The notes under the pieces are model-generated. The model had not been told where the DNA came from and did not search any database. It saw only the letters and a program-made list of their open reading frames with translations. The position numbers were made by a program, and so were the translations under genes. From the NCBI GenBank assembly GCA_963817485.1, contig CAWFOR010000026.1, positions 62,001 through 126,000 on the forward strand: 64,000 nt of DNA, read 5' to 3'. The first letter of the stretch is position 1. Each line of letters opens with the position of its first letter. The DNA is from Hyphomicrobium_A sp963817485. GTDB lineage: Bacteria > Pseudomonadota > Alphaproteobacteria > Rhizobiales > Hyphomicrobiaceae. Below, piece after piece: positions 1-8,211 of this stretch.

Positions 1-104
1 GCCCGATGCCGAAGGGGCCCATCTCCGGGCTCGCCGAGACGGCCATGCAAACCGCCCGCGACGCAGCGTCGCGCTGGCGTCAGCGCATCGGCTCCGGGGC
101 GTAA
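1..104 (+). CDS. C-terminal end of an unidentified protein upstream of hisH (partial)
   Basis: An open frame runs in from the left edge (first full codon at base 3) and stops at TAA 102-104, eight bases before hisH. The visible 33 residues are rich in Ala, Arg and Ser and end in RQRIGSGA; no motif is present. In many Hyphomicrobiales a small DUF2628 membrane protein or hisB precedes hisH, so this could be the tail of such a gene, but the fragment is too short to say. The tight spacing suggests co-transcription with hisH. Confidence 0.5.
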   Translation, partial: PMPKGPISGLAETAMQTARDAASRWRQRIGSGA

Positions 105-112
105 CGCAAGCA

Positions 113-766
113 ATGCAGCGCGTCGCCATCATCGATTACGGCTCCGGCAACCTCCACTCCGCAGCCAAAGCCTTCGAGCGGGCGGCGCGTGAGAGCGGCG
201 CGGACGCCGAGATCGTCGTCACGGCCGATCCGAAAATCGTCACCGTTGCCGACCGCATCGTGCTTCCTGGCGTCGGTGCCTTCGCCGATTGCAAGCGCGG
301 GCTCGAGGCGGTGCCGGGTATGCGCGCGAGCCTGGAGCGCGCCGTTCGCGAGCAGGGGCGCCCGTTCCTCGGCATCTGCGTCGGCATGCAGCTCATGGCG
401 ACGCGCGGGCTCGAGTTCGAGGTCACCGACGGCCTCGACTGGATCGCGGGCGAGGTGCGGGCAATCGAGCCGGGCGATCCGAACCTGAAGATCCCGCACA
501 TGGGATGGAATACGTTGAAGGTCGTGACCCCGCACCCGCTGCTCGAGGGCATCAAGACCGGGCCGCAGGGCCTGCACGCCTATTTCGTGCACTCGTTCCA
601 GCTCGTGCCGGAAGCCCGCGCCGCCATCGTCGCCGAGACCGACTACGGCGGCCCGGTCACCGCCATGGTGGCGAAGGACAACATGGCAGGCACGCAGTTC
701 CACCCCGAGAAGAGCCAGACGCTCGGGCTGATGCTCATCGCCAACTTCCTGAAGTGGCGGCCCTAG
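113..766 (+). CDS. hisH: Imidazole glycerol phosphate synthase, glutaminase subunit HisH
   Basis: Class I glutamine amidotransferase subunit that hydrolyses glutamine and passes ammonia to HisF in step five of histidine synthesis. The 217 residues match the usual family length. The start VAIIDYGSGNLHS is typical of HisH. The nucleophile elbow GICVGMQ holds the catalytic Cys (about residue 89), and QFHPEKS near the C-terminus gives the His and Glu of the triad (about 197 and 199). The oxyanion-strand sequence LPGVGAF is also present. It starts eight bases after the preceding open frame and lies upstream of hisA and hisF on the same strand, but two oppositely oriented genes separate it from hisA, so the his operon is broken here. 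Confidence 0.97.
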   Translation: MQRVAIIDYGSGNLHSAAKAFERAARESGADAEIVVTADPKIVTVADRIVLPGVGAFADCKRGLEAVPGMRASLERAVREQGRPFLGICVGMQLMATRGLEFEVTDGLDWIAGEVRAIEPGDPNLKIPHMGWNTLKVVTPHPLLEGIKTGPQGLHAYFVHSFQLVPEARAAIVAETDYGGPVTAMVAKDNMAGTQFHPEKSQTLGLMLIANFLKWRP

Positions 767-798
767 CCTCTCCTATCAGCTAACCCCCAGAAACGGCA

Positions 799-829
799 GC
801 GGGGCCGGACCTGGAAGGTCCGACCCCGC
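799..829. terminator. Strong intergenic hairpin between convergent hisH and the Cas2-like gene
   Basis: GGGGCCGGACCT (801-812) and AGGTCCGACCCC (816-827) form an almost perfect stem with one mismatch around a three-base loop. It lies between two convergent genes (ends at 766 and 863), the expected place for a bidirectional terminator. No T-run follows on either strand, so it may act only as an RNA 3'-end stabiliser. Confidence 0.45.
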
Positions 830-862
830 GTACGCACTGCCTGGGGTTTACGGGGGGTGTCG

Positions 863-1228
863 TCAGCAGGCCGCAGCGAGCGGAAGCTCGGCCTGCTCGT
901 CGGGGGCGAAGGGCGGCACGACGGGGAAGGCGATGATGTTGGACTCAACCCCGATCTCGACGCCTGCGCGCCGCTGGCGGAACCAGCGCAGCGCCGCATT
1001 GGTCAGCACCGCGTCGTCCTTCACGGCCTGGATCAGGAGGCCGTCGTCAGGGTCCAAGTGGCCGGCGAGCTGGTGCTCGACCATGTCCTCGGTCGCCTCG
1101 GTGCGGACGTACCACGTCTGCTCGAGCGGGCGGGCCCAGGAGGAGCCAAGCGCCATGATCGCTTGCGCGAGGACGTGCTTGTTACGATGGGGTTGGGCGA
1201 GGTCGTAGGAGATGATGAGGGTGCGCAT
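863..1228 (-). CDS. Stand-alone Cas2/VapD-like small protein
   Basis: A 121-residue protein that starts with a hydrophobic strand ending in an acidic residue (MRTLIISYDLAQP), followed by a helix and a WYVRT strand. That is the order of a Cas2/VapD/SinR-type ferredoxin fold, where the first-strand Asp is the metal-binding residue in nuclease members. DDGLLIQAVKDDAV and the C-terminal PVVPPFAP are further recognisable pieces. No cas1, other cas gene or repeat array is visible anywhere in the window. It is convergent with hisH. Whether it is a nuclease, a toxin-like protein or neither cannot be told from sequence. The fold assignment is by pattern only and is moderately secure; the gene itself is secure. 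Confidence 0.7.
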   Translation of the reverse strand: MRTLIISYDLAQPHRNKHVLAQAIMALGSSWARPLEQTWYVRTEATEDMVEHQLAGHLDPDDGLLIQAVKDDAVLTNAALRWFRQRRAGVEIGVESNIIAFPVVPPFAPDEQAELPLAAAC

Positions 1229-1425
1229 GGCGATGTCTCTCTGGCTGGCGGCTTATGGGGGAGAGACGCTCAGACTTGCCCCCGATTGCGCTGCATTTGC
1301 GGCGTCGGAACGTAAAGAGAACATGCCACGAATCATGGGGATTGTCCAGTGTTTGTTCTCATCTCGTTCTTGACCGTTCTCGCTATTAAGGCAAAAATCG
1401 GGCAGCCCGAACGACGTTCAAAGGG

Positions 1426-1746
1426 CTACTCGAAGAGCGCGAGCTGGTCCGGATGGACCCCGCGCGGGAAGCGCCGGTGGGGCCCGAAATCAATGCGGCC
1501 GATAAGGAACGGGTAGCGCGCGGCGAACAGCTCCTCGGCCTGGGCGCGCGCACCCGGAAAACGGGCCTCCTCCCAGATCTCGTAGAGGCGGCGCGGGTCG
1601 CAGCCGTAGCGGGAGATGAGGTCGCGGCGGCGGATCCTGAGCCAGCGCGCAATCCAAATGTCGACCGCGTCCGCCTCGGTGAGCGGACGCCGCTCCGGGG
1701 CGCTCGCGCGCGGCACGTGTAACGCAAAGGACTGTGCGACAGACAT
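1426..1746 (-). CDS. Conserved hypothetical protein, possible HTH-like
   Basis: About 106 residues; not recognised as a named family. The core reads ADAVDIWIARWLRIRRRDLI, then SRYGCDPRRLYEIWEE and a C-terminal FARRYP-like segment. Its two short helices around RYGCDPRRLYEIW look like a helix-turn-helix or adaptor, with many Arg residues. ATG at 1746 is chosen because it directly precedes the SVAQSF segment; ATG at 1755 and TTG at 1767 are in-frame alternatives. It lies upstream of and divergent from hisA. Codon use looks like that of neighbouring housekeeping genes, which argues for a real gene. Confidence 0.65.
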   Translation of the reverse strand: MSVAQSFALHVPRASAPERRPLTEADAVDIWIARWLRIRRRDLISRYGCDPRRLYEIWEEARFPGARAQAEELFAARYPFLIGRIDFGPHRRFPRGVHPDQLALFE

Positions 1747-1860
1747 GGTGAGCATATGGGCACGCAATCGACGCTATGCCGCCGGCCTTGACTTCACCGG
1801 TCGGGGCTTCTCTATCGGCGGCAAAGTGAGCGATCTGATGACCAACGCGGCGGCTCTCTC

Positions 1861-2625
1861 GTGCCGTCGCCAGCAAGCCCCGAGACGCCGTTGATCCTGT
1901 TTCCCGCCATCGACCTGAAAGACGGCCAGTGCGTCCGCCTGCAGCACGGCGAGATGAGCCGCGCGACCGTGTTCAACGACGACCCGGCCGCGCAGGCGCG
2001 CGCCTTCGAAGAGCAGGGCTTCAAGTACCTCCACATCGTCGACTTGAACGGCGCCTTCGCCGGCAAGCCGGTCAATGGCGAGGCGGTCGATGCCATTCTG
2101 GAGGCGATCACCATCCCCGCGCAGCTCGGCGGCGGCATTCGCGACATGGCGACCATCGAAGCCTGGCTCGACCAGGGCGTCGCGCGCGTCATCCTTGGCA
2201 CCGTCGCAGTGCGCGATCCCGAGCTCGTGCGCCGCGCTTGCGTCGAGTACCCGGACCGCATCGCAGTGGGCATCGACGCCAAGGGGGGCAAGGTCGCTGT
2301 CGAAGGCTGGGCGGAAACCTCCGAGCTCACCGCCGATGAGCTCGCAAAGCGCTTCGAGGACGCGGGCGTAGCGGCGATCATCTACACCGATATCGAGCGC
2401 GACGGCGTGCTGAAGGGGCTGAACCTGGAAGCCACCGCCAGGCTCGCGCGCGCCACCAGCATCCCGGTCATCGCCTCGGGTGGGCTAGCATCGATCGACG
2501 ACGTCAAAGCCTTGCTGAAGCCCGAGTATGCTATGCTCGAAGGTGCCATCACCGGCCGCGCGCTTTACGACGGCCGCCTCGATGCACGCGAAGCCCTCGC
2601 GGTGCTTGCACGACCCTTTGCGTAG
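1861..2625 (+). CDS. hisA: ProFAR isomerase HisA
   Basis: Phosphoribosylformimino-5-aminoimidazole carboxamide ribotide isomerase, a (beta/alpha)8 barrel catalysing step four of histidine synthesis. Conserved elements are ILFPAIDLKDGQCVRL with the first catalytic Asp, the phosphate-binding GGGIRD, GIDAKGGKV with the second catalytic Asp, YTDIERDG, and IASGGL. GTG at 1861 gives 254 residues. TTG at 1891 would give 244 and begins exactly at the canonical M-ILFPAID start, so it may be the true one; no clear ribosome binding site precedes either. The product of this enzyme is the substrate of HisH-HisF, whose genes flank it. Confidence 0.96.
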   Translation: MPSPASPETPLILFPAIDLKDGQCVRLQHGEMSRATVFNDDPAAQARAFEEQGFKYLHIVDLNGAFAGKPVNGEAVDAILEAITIPAQLGGGIRDMATIEAWLDQGVARVILGTVAVRDPELVRRACVEYPDRIAVGIDAKGGKVAVEGWAETSELTADELAKRFEDAGVAAIIYTDIERDGVLKGLNLEATARLARATSIPVIASGGLASIDDVKALLKPEYAMLEGAITGRALYDGRLDAREALAVLARPFA

Positions 2626-2712
2626 GCCGCCGGCCGTCGTCCACCGCAAAGCATGGTACAACTCGACGGCAATGGGACACGGGATTGCAAGCCATCGTCG
2701 AGAAGCGCTGTG

Positions 2713-3381
2713 ATGGATAATCAGTCGACCTTCATCTTGCCGTTGACACAAGCGGTGCTGAGACTGCTGAGGCTGTTCTCGCCCGGATTGTGGTTGGAGA
2801 GGTGGGGCATTTTCTCCTTTTGGGTGGTCGATCTTTGGGTGCTGTCTTGGACGCTTGCCGCGCTTGCGAGCTACGTCCTTTCGCTCTCGCCAATTGGCCA
2901 ATGGCTCAGTCCGGCAATTGTGTTCTGCGGCGTGCTGAGGGTCGCGGAGATCATGGTCTTTCACTTCTCCGAGCTGCTCAGCTTCTCGACGTCGCACTAC
3001 CGCCTACGGAGCTATCGCCGATCGATCGTTCTGCTGCTCCTGAACTACTGCGAGATCATCTTCTGGTTTGCCACCTTCTACTCGCTCATGAATGGTTCCA
3101 ATCAAATCGTCGCCCATGCACCGGTTTCGATCTCGCCGCTGAGAGAAAGCATTTCGTTGATGGTGACCAACAGCACAGGACTGCTCGATTTGCGTGATAG
3201 CGTGCTGGGGTGGAGCACGGTTACGGCACAGTCGGCCCTGGGGCTCTTTTTGACCACTGTCGTGGCCGCTCGAATAATCGGACTGCTGCCGAAGCCGGCG
3301 ACGCTCGATCCCGGTGAATGGCCGGAGGGAGACGCAGACGCTCAGTGCAACGAGATCCCACCGCAAGCTAATCCGCTATGA
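2713..3381 (+). CDS. Four-helix membrane protein inserted between hisA and hisF
   Basis: 222 residues with about four hydrophobic segments: WGIFSFWVVDLWVLSW, AIVFCGVLRVAEIMVF, SIVLLLLNYCEIIFWF and a final one around ALGLFLTTVVAARIIG. The last two, separated by a loop of about 50 residues, resemble the outer and inner helices of a two-helix K+ channel (Ion_trans_2), but the loop has no TVGYG-type selectivity filter. ATG 2713 is chosen; an in-frame start at 2653 is less likely. The stop (3379-3381) overlaps the hisF start as ATGA, implying translational coupling. Base composition is visibly less GC-rich than in hisA and hisF, suggesting a later insertion. No function assigned. Confidence 0.75.
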   Translation: MDNQSTFILPLTQAVLRLLRLFSPGLWLERWGIFSFWVVDLWVLSWTLAALASYVLSLSPIGQWLSPAIVFCGVLRVAEIMVFHFSELLSFSTSHYRLRSYRRSIVLLLLNYCEIIFWFATFYSLMNGSNQIVAHAPVSISPLRESISLMVTNSTGLLDLRDSVLGWSTVTAQSALGLFLTTVVAARIIGLLPKPATLDPGEWPEGDADAQCNEIPPQANPL

Positions 3382-4157
3382 CCCTCAAAATCCGCATCAT
3401 CCCCTGCCTCGACGTGAAGGACGGCCGCGTGGTCAAGGGCGTCAACTTCGTTGACCTCGTCGACGCCGGCGACCCTGTCGAAGCCGCCGCGGCCTACGAT
3501 GCCGCCGGCGCGGACGAGCTCTGCTTCCTCGACATCACCGCGAGCCACGAGAACCGCGACACGATCTTTCACATCGTCGAGCGGACGGCCGAGCGCTGCT
3601 TCATGCCGCTGACCGTCGGCGGTGGCGTGCGCACCATCGAGGATATCGGCCGGCTCTTGAATGCGGGCGCCGACAAGGTCTCGATCAACACCGCCGCCGT
3701 GAACAACCGCCAGTTCGTCAAGGAGGCGGCAGAGAAGTTCGGCTCCCAATGCATCGTGGTTGCTATCGACGCCAAGAAGGTGTCGCAGCCCGGCGAGCCC
3801 CACCGCTGGGAGATCTTCACGCACGGCGGGCGCACGCCGACCGGCATCGACGCTATCGACTACGCTCGCGAGGTCGTGGCGCTCGGCGCCGGCGAAATCC
3901 TGCTGACGTCCATGGACCGCGATGGGACCAAGGCCGGTTTCGACCTCGAGCTGACGCGCGCCATCGCGGATGCGGTCAGCGTGCCCGTCATCGCCTCGGG
4001 TGGCGTCGGCACGCTCGATCATCTCGTCGAGGGCATCACGCGCGGCCACGCGAGCGCCGTGCTCGCCGCCTCGATCTTCCATTTCGGCACGTATTCGATC
4101 GGACAGGCGAAGAGCCACATGGCCTCGGCCGGCATCGCCGTGCGGCCGCCCGATTGA
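3378..4157 (+). CDS. hisF: Imidazole glycerol phosphate synthase, cyclase subunit HisF
   Basis: The synthase subunit that uses ammonia from HisH to make imidazole glycerol phosphate and AICAR. 259 residues, a standard length. The barrel motifs are IIPCLDVKDGRVVKG (catalytic Asp12), LTVGGGVRT (phosphate binding), VVAIDAKK (second catalytic Asp), LTSMDRDGTK and VIASGGVG. The start ATG lies inside the stop region of the preceding membrane protein gene (ATGA), so hisF is translationally coupled to it. It converges with the GGDEF-EAL gene 18 bases downstream. Confidence 0.97.
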   Translation: MTLKIRIIPCLDVKDGRVVKGVNFVDLVDAGDPVEAAAAYDAAGADELCFLDITASHENRDTIFHIVERTAERCFMPLTVGGGVRTIEDIGRLLNAGADKVSINTAAVNNRQFVKEAAEKFGSQCIVVAIDAKKVSQPGEPHRWEIFTHGGRTPTGIDAIDYAREVVALGAGEILLTSMDRDGTKAGFDLELTRAIADAVSVPVIASGGVGTLDHLVEGITRGHASAVLAASIFHFGTYSIGQAKSHMASAGIAVRPPD

Positions 4158-4175
4158 GATACGCCTCCGCGAAGG

Positions 4176-6002
4176 CTAGGCGGCGACCGCGAGCTTCTGC
4201 TGACACTCCGATAGCACTGTGCCGAGCTGCGAGGCCGGCACCGGTCGGCTGAAGTAGGAGCCCTGCACCCGACGGCAGCCGACACGCGCCGCCGCGTTGA
4301 GCTCTTCGACCGTCTCGACGCCCTCAGCGACGCTGTGCATCGACAAGACCTGCGCGAGCATGGCGGCCGACTGAACGATCGCCGCGCTGTCCTCGTGGTT
4401 GGGTGCGTCCTTGATGAGCTTCCGCTCGATCTTGACCTCGTCGAAGGGATAAGCCCGGAGATTGCCGAGCGAGCCGCTCCCCTTGCCGAAATCGTCGAGC
4501 GCGATGCTTATGCCGAGCTTGCGCAGCTGGTGCAGCTTCTCGAGCGTACCCGAGGAATGGCGGTCGAAGAGCTGCTCGCCAATCTCGAGCTGCAGCTTTG
4601 CCGGATCGAGTTTGGCGTGGGCGAGCGCCGCCTTCACGTCGTGCACGAATTCCGTGCTCTGGAGCTGCAGTGCGGAGACGTTGACAGAAACGCGTATGTC
4701 GTTCGACCAGCGCACGGCGTCCGCGCAAGCCTGGCCGAGCACCCAGCGCCCGATGTCGAGGATCGCCCCCGAGCGCTCGGCGATAGGGAGAAAGTCTTCC
4801 GGCATCATCACGCCGTTGGTCGGATGGCGCCAGCGGATCAGCGCTTCGCAGCCGACCGCGTGCCGCGTGCGTAAGCTGAGTTCGGGCTGATAGTGCAGCT
4901 CGAACTGGTTGAGCGAGAGCGCGCTGCGCATGTCGCTCTCGAGCCTCCGCTGGCAGCCCATCTTGCGGCCGTCGCTGTTGTGGAACACCTCAAAGCCGCG
5001 GCGCCCGGCCGACTTGACGCTGTAAAGCGCGACGTCGGCATTCTTCAACAGCTCGTCCGCAGTCTTGCCGTTCTCGGGCGCTCTGACGATGCCGATGCTG
5101 GCGCCAATCGAGATGGTGTTGCCGAAGATGTGGTAGGGCTTCGAGATGTCGCGGAGCACCCGGCGCGCCAATCGCTCGCACTGATCGAGCTTGCGGGCGC
5201 CGGATTGAATGATCGCGAATTCATCGCCCCCGAGCCGGGCCAGGAAGTCTGACTTGCGCACGCTGCCGCGCAACCGCTGGGCGACCGCCTTCAGAAGCGC
5301 ATCCCCGATCGGATGACCGAGCCTGTCGTTGACCTCCTTGAAGCAGTCGAGGTCGAGCCAGTGCAGGGCGAGCGAGGTGCCCTTGTGCAGGCCGCCGAGC
5401 GCGTTCTCGAACGTCTCGCGGAAATAGAAGCGGTTGGCGACGCCGGTCAGCGCATCGTGGCGGGCGAGCCACTCGATTTTTTCCTCGGCCCTGCGCTTCT
5501 CGGTGATGTCCTCCTGTATGTCGACCCAGCCGCCGTCGACGAGCGGTTGATAGGTCACCAGGAACTTGCGCCCGTCGGTGAAATCCTGGACGTGCGAGAA
5601 GGGCCGTCCCTTGGCGAGCTTGGCCATGTGATCGGCGAGCCACTTCGCCTGGTTTGCCACCTCTTCGGCGCCATCGCGCCCGGTGTCACGCTTCACATGG
5701 TAGCGGACGATGTCCGCCAACGGTGTGCCGGGGCGCGTCAGCTCCGCGGGCAGCGCATACATTTCACGATAGCTGTTATTGCAGACGATCAGGCGCTGCT
5801 GGGCATCAAACATCGACAGTCCGCGCACCATGTTGTTGAGCGCGATATCGAACCAGGTATTGAGCTGCTCGAGCTTCTTTTTCTGCTCGAGCAGGAGAGC
5901 CATTGGATCAAGCGCGGCAGGCGCAAAAGCTGCCTTTTGATTCGCAGAATCCCTGCGCCCGCCCTGGCCGGACTGGCCTCCAGCCTGCCGATTGTCGACC
6001 AT
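4176..6002 (-). CDS. PAS-GGDEF-EAL cyclic di-GMP signalling protein
   Basis: 608 residues with no membrane segment. Order: coiled N-terminal region with EQKKKLEQLNTWFD, a PAS-like domain (about 45-165), GGDEF (about 185-340) and EAL (about 355-600). The GGDEF domain has the intact RLGGDEFAI signature and an RKSD inhibitory I-site five residues upstream. The EAL domain keeps CEALIRW, the Asn of VNVSALQ, both Glu of LEIGE, ALDDFG, the Lys of VKIERK, AEGVET and VQG, so hydrolysis of cyclic di-GMP is plausible. Loop 6, normally DDFGTGYSSL, is DDFGKGSGSL, and KID is KIE, which may alter dimer-linked control. Monocistronic, with about 250 bases free upstream. Confidence 0.93.
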   Translation of the reverse strand: MVDNRQAGGQSGQGGRRDSANQKAAFAPAALDPMALLLEQKKKLEQLNTWFDIALNNMVRGLSMFDAQQRLIVCNNSYREMYALPAELTRPGTPLADIVRYHVKRDTGRDGAEEVANQAKWLADHMAKLAKGRPFSHVQDFTDGRKFLVTYQPLVDGGWVDIQEDITEKRRAEEKIEWLARHDALTGVANRFYFRETFENALGGLHKGTSLALHWLDLDCFKEVNDRLGHPIGDALLKAVAQRLRGSVRKSDFLARLGGDEFAIIQSGARKLDQCERLARRVLRDISKPYHIFGNTISIGASIGIVRAPENGKTADELLKNADVALYSVKSAGRRGFEVFHNSDGRKMGCQRRLESDMRSALSLNQFELHYQPELSLRTRHAVGCEALIRWRHPTNGVMMPEDFLPIAERSGAILDIGRWVLGQACADAVRWSNDIRVSVNVSALQLQSTEFVHDVKAALAHAKLDPAKLQLEIGEQLFDRHSSGTLEKLHQLRKLGISIALDDFGKGSGSLGNLRAYPFDEVKIERKLIKDAPNHEDSAAIVQSAAMLAQVLSMHSVAEGVETVEELNAAARVGCRRVQGSYFSRPVPASQLGTVLSECQQKLAVAA

Positions 6003-6251
6003 TAAATTACAACCCCTACAACCTGAGCGTGTGCCTCCGACCCGACCGAAACGATATCCATGATCAGTGTTCGCCGGATTAAGTGGCTGCGGGGCCTTTC
6101 ATGCAAAAACGAGGAAAGAGCGTAACCCCTTGGGGCGCGAAAATGTGGTGGTTGGCGCAAAAGCCGCGGCATTCGTTAAGCGACGCGCGACACAGCCATT
6201 AACGGCGGCGGGCCCGTGGGGACATTGTGATAATTATTTCCGTTGGCGCCG

Positions 6252-6995
6252 CTAAACTCCGATGCCGGGGGTTTTGGCATCGTAGAGGCACAGATCACGA
6301 ATAAGGCAGGACGGGCATTCCGGCCGCCGCGCCTTGCACACATAGCGCCCGTGCAGAATGAGCCAGTGATGCGCGTGCAGGCCGTATTTCGGCGGGATGA
6401 CGCGCAGCAGATCCTCCTCGACCGCGAGCGGCGTCTTGCCGTCCGAAAGGCCGGTCCGGTTGGCCACGCGAAAGACGTGCGTGTCGACCGCCAGCGTCGG
6501 CTCGCCAAAGGCGACGTTGAGGATGACGTTCGCCGTCTTGCGCCCCACACCCGGCAGCGCCTCGAGCGCCGCGCGCTCGCGCGGGACGTTGCCGCCGTGA
6601 GTATCGATGAGCTGGCGCGAGAGCAGGATCACGTTGCGCGCCTTGTTGCGGTAGAGCCCGATCGTCTTGATCTGCTCGCGCAGCTTATCCTCGCCGAGGC
6701 GCAGCATCTTCTCGGGCGTATCGGCGATCTTGAATAGGGCGCGCGTCGCCTTGTTGACGCCGGCGTCGGTCGCCTGGGCCGAGAGCACGACCGCCACCAG
6801 CAAGGTGAACGGGTTCTTGTATTCGAGCTCGCTCTTTGGCTCAGGGTTGGCGGCGGCGAAGCGGCGGAACATTTCAGCGATAGCAGCTTCGCTCAGCTTG
6901 GCGCGCCGCTTTGGGGCCGCTCTGCGCGCCTTCTTCGGCCGACGCCTGGTCGCGACATCTTTGCGGCTTGCGCGCGGCCGATCGAGGCTCTTCAT
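6252..6995 (-). CDS. nth: Endonuclease III
   Basis: Bifunctional DNA glycosylase/AP lyase of base excision repair acting on oxidised pyrimidines. The helix-hairpin-helix LPGVGRKTANVIL holds the catalytic Lys and VDTHVFRV the catalytic Asp. The C-terminal 4Fe-4S loop is C-x6-C-x2-C-x5-C (CKARRPECPSCLIRDLC). ATG 6995 (MKSLDRPR) gives 247 residues with a basic N-terminal tail (RRRPKKARRAAPKRR) that is longer than in E. coli but common in alphaproteobacteria. An upstream in-frame start at 7175 would run through the divergent gene and is rejected. The next gene is divergent, starting 31 bases away, so both promoters overlap. Confidence 0.95.
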   Translation of the reverse strand: MKSLDRPRASRKDVATRRRPKKARRAAPKRRAKLSEAAIAEMFRRFAAANPEPKSELEYKNPFTLLVAVVLSAQATDAGVNKATRALFKIADTPEKMLRLGEDKLREQIKTIGLYRNKARNVILLSRQLIDTHGGNVPRERAALEALPGVGRKTANVILNVAFGEPTLAVDTHVFRVANRTGLSDGKTPLAVEEDLLRVIPPKYGLHAHHWLILHGRYVCKARRPECPSCLIRDLCLYDAKTPGIGV

Positions 6996-7026
6996 TTTGG
7001 CTGTCCCACCGGATAGGGTTGAGCAC

Positions 7027-7521
7027 ATGACCGCAAAGCAGCCGGAAGCGCAACAGAACCAGCCCTTTCGCGCCATACTGCATCCACACCGTTCGCTTGG
7101 ACCGACCGGCTTCCTCGTCCTGATGCTGGCGATCGGCGGGGTCAGCTTCGTGACCGGAATGGTGTTCCTGCTCATGGGGGCTTGGCCGGTGTTCGGCTTC
7201 TTCGGCCTCGACGTCGCGCTCGTCTATCTCGCGTTCCGGCTCAACTACCGGGCAGGACGCCTTTACGAGACGGTGGAGCTCACACCCGAGACGCTCACGG
7301 TCACCCGCGTCCATCCCTCGGGCAAACGCGAGAGCTTCGACTTCAATCCCTACTGGGTGCGCGTGCTGCTGGCGCAGGCGCCGCATGGCCGCACCGAGCT
7401 GCGCCTTGCCCTGCACGGACGCGAGTTCGCGTTCGGGCAGTTCCTGACCGACGACGAGCGGCGGGAGTTCTCCGATGCGCTCTCGGGTGCGCTGGTGGCA
7501 GCGCGCAATCCCCGTTTCTGA
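7027..7521 (+). CDS. DUF2244 integral membrane protein
   Basis: 164 residues. A short N-terminal region (FRAILHPHRSLGPTGF) leads into two close transmembrane segments (about 25-70) and then a soluble beta-rich domain with TVELTPETLTVTRV, YWVRVLL and FAFGQFL. This matches DUF2244 (DUF2244 proteins have two helices and a C-terminal domain of unknown role). Such a gene often sits beside nth in Hyphomicrobiales, as here, where the two are divergent. No enzyme motif is visible. Confidence 0.88.
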   Translation: MTAKQPEAQQNQPFRAILHPHRSLGPTGFLVLMLAIGGVSFVTGMVFLLMGAWPVFGFFGLDVALVYLAFRLNYRAGRLYETVELTPETLTVTRVHPSGKRESFDFNPYWVRVLLAQAPHGRTELRLALHGREFAFGQFLTDDERREFSDALSGALVAARNPRF

Positions 7522-7700
7522 GAGCCCGATTCGGCTTACGGCGGCCGCGGAACTTACGCGGCTGCAATTGCGTTAACTCGGCGGAAACTAGCCGAAAAGT
7601 TGCTCCCAAAAGACTTCAATGAAGCGAAAGATCGCAAAAAGAGGCGGCGACTAGCTCTGCCTCGGCCAAACGAGGGACGACGGGGACTGGAGAATATCAC

Positions 7701-7970
7701 ATGCGTTTTCTGATCGGATGTATCCTCGGACTGGCTGCCCTTACTCCCTTGGCCGTCGTGGCCGCACGCGCGGTCGCCGTTCCCACCCCGCCGACCAATC
7801 TCGTCGTCGCCTCGGCTGACGCCCGGAACTGCACGCCCTACAACGGCCCCTTCGGGTACTACGGCAATCCGTGGTGCCAGACCGGCGGGCAACGCAACCT
7901 CGGGGCCGCTTGGCCGACGGCGGACATGCCGCGCCAGACCGACAAGCGCGAGCCGCCGATCAAGCGCTGA
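7701..7970 (+). CDS. Small secreted protein, first member of a tandem paralogous family
   Basis: 89 residues. An N-terminal signal peptide (MRFLIGCILGLAALTPLAVVAA) is followed by a short mature part with NCTPYNGPFGYYGNPWCQ and then QRNLGAAWPTADMP. The two Cys, 14 residues apart, could form a disulfide in the periplasm. The same motif recurs in the next two genes, but this copy lacks the NExSYM piece and is the most divergent. Upstream, GAGGGACGACGGGGACTGGAG-type purine-rich sequence ends about ten bases before the ATG. Function unknown. Confidence 0.75.
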   Translation: MRFLIGCILGLAALTPLAVVAARAVAVPTPPTNLVVASADARNCTPYNGPFGYYGNPWCQTGGQRNLGAAWPTADMPRQTDKREPPIKR

Positions 7971-8080
7971 TCGCCCTAAGCTCCCCAACATCGAACTCGC
8001 TTCGACCGTCTGCTTGTCTCGAGCGTACGGCCGAAGCTTTTCTGCGTTCCGCCGACCGGGTACGGTTGATCGGCCCAGGC

Positions 8081-8134
8081 CAATTCGAGGCGAACACGCG
8101 AAAAATCCGCACCCGGAATCGACCGGAATCGCAA
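8081..8134 (+). repeat. Upstream repeat copy 1 of the small secreted protein family
   Basis: CAATTCGAGGCGAACACGCG at 8081-8100 and GACCGGAATCGCAA at 8121-8134 recur, with the same 40-base offset, at 8639 and 8679 upstream of the next paralogue. Both copies end about 80 bases before the start codon. This shows that the duplication carried the promoter or leader region along with the gene, and that this block was kept, perhaps because it is a regulatory site. Confidence 0.75.
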
Positions 8135-8211
8135 CCGCGTGCGAGCATCGATTGGGCAGGCGGCGCCATCACCGAAGCGCTGCAACCAATGGCGCCGAAA
8201 TGGAGGAAGCC

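Noticed and set aside
6067..6255. A 62-residue open frame between the GGDEF-EAL gene and nth
   Set aside because: No ribosome binding site, no motif, and composition unlike coding DNA; more likely the promoter region of the - strand gene.
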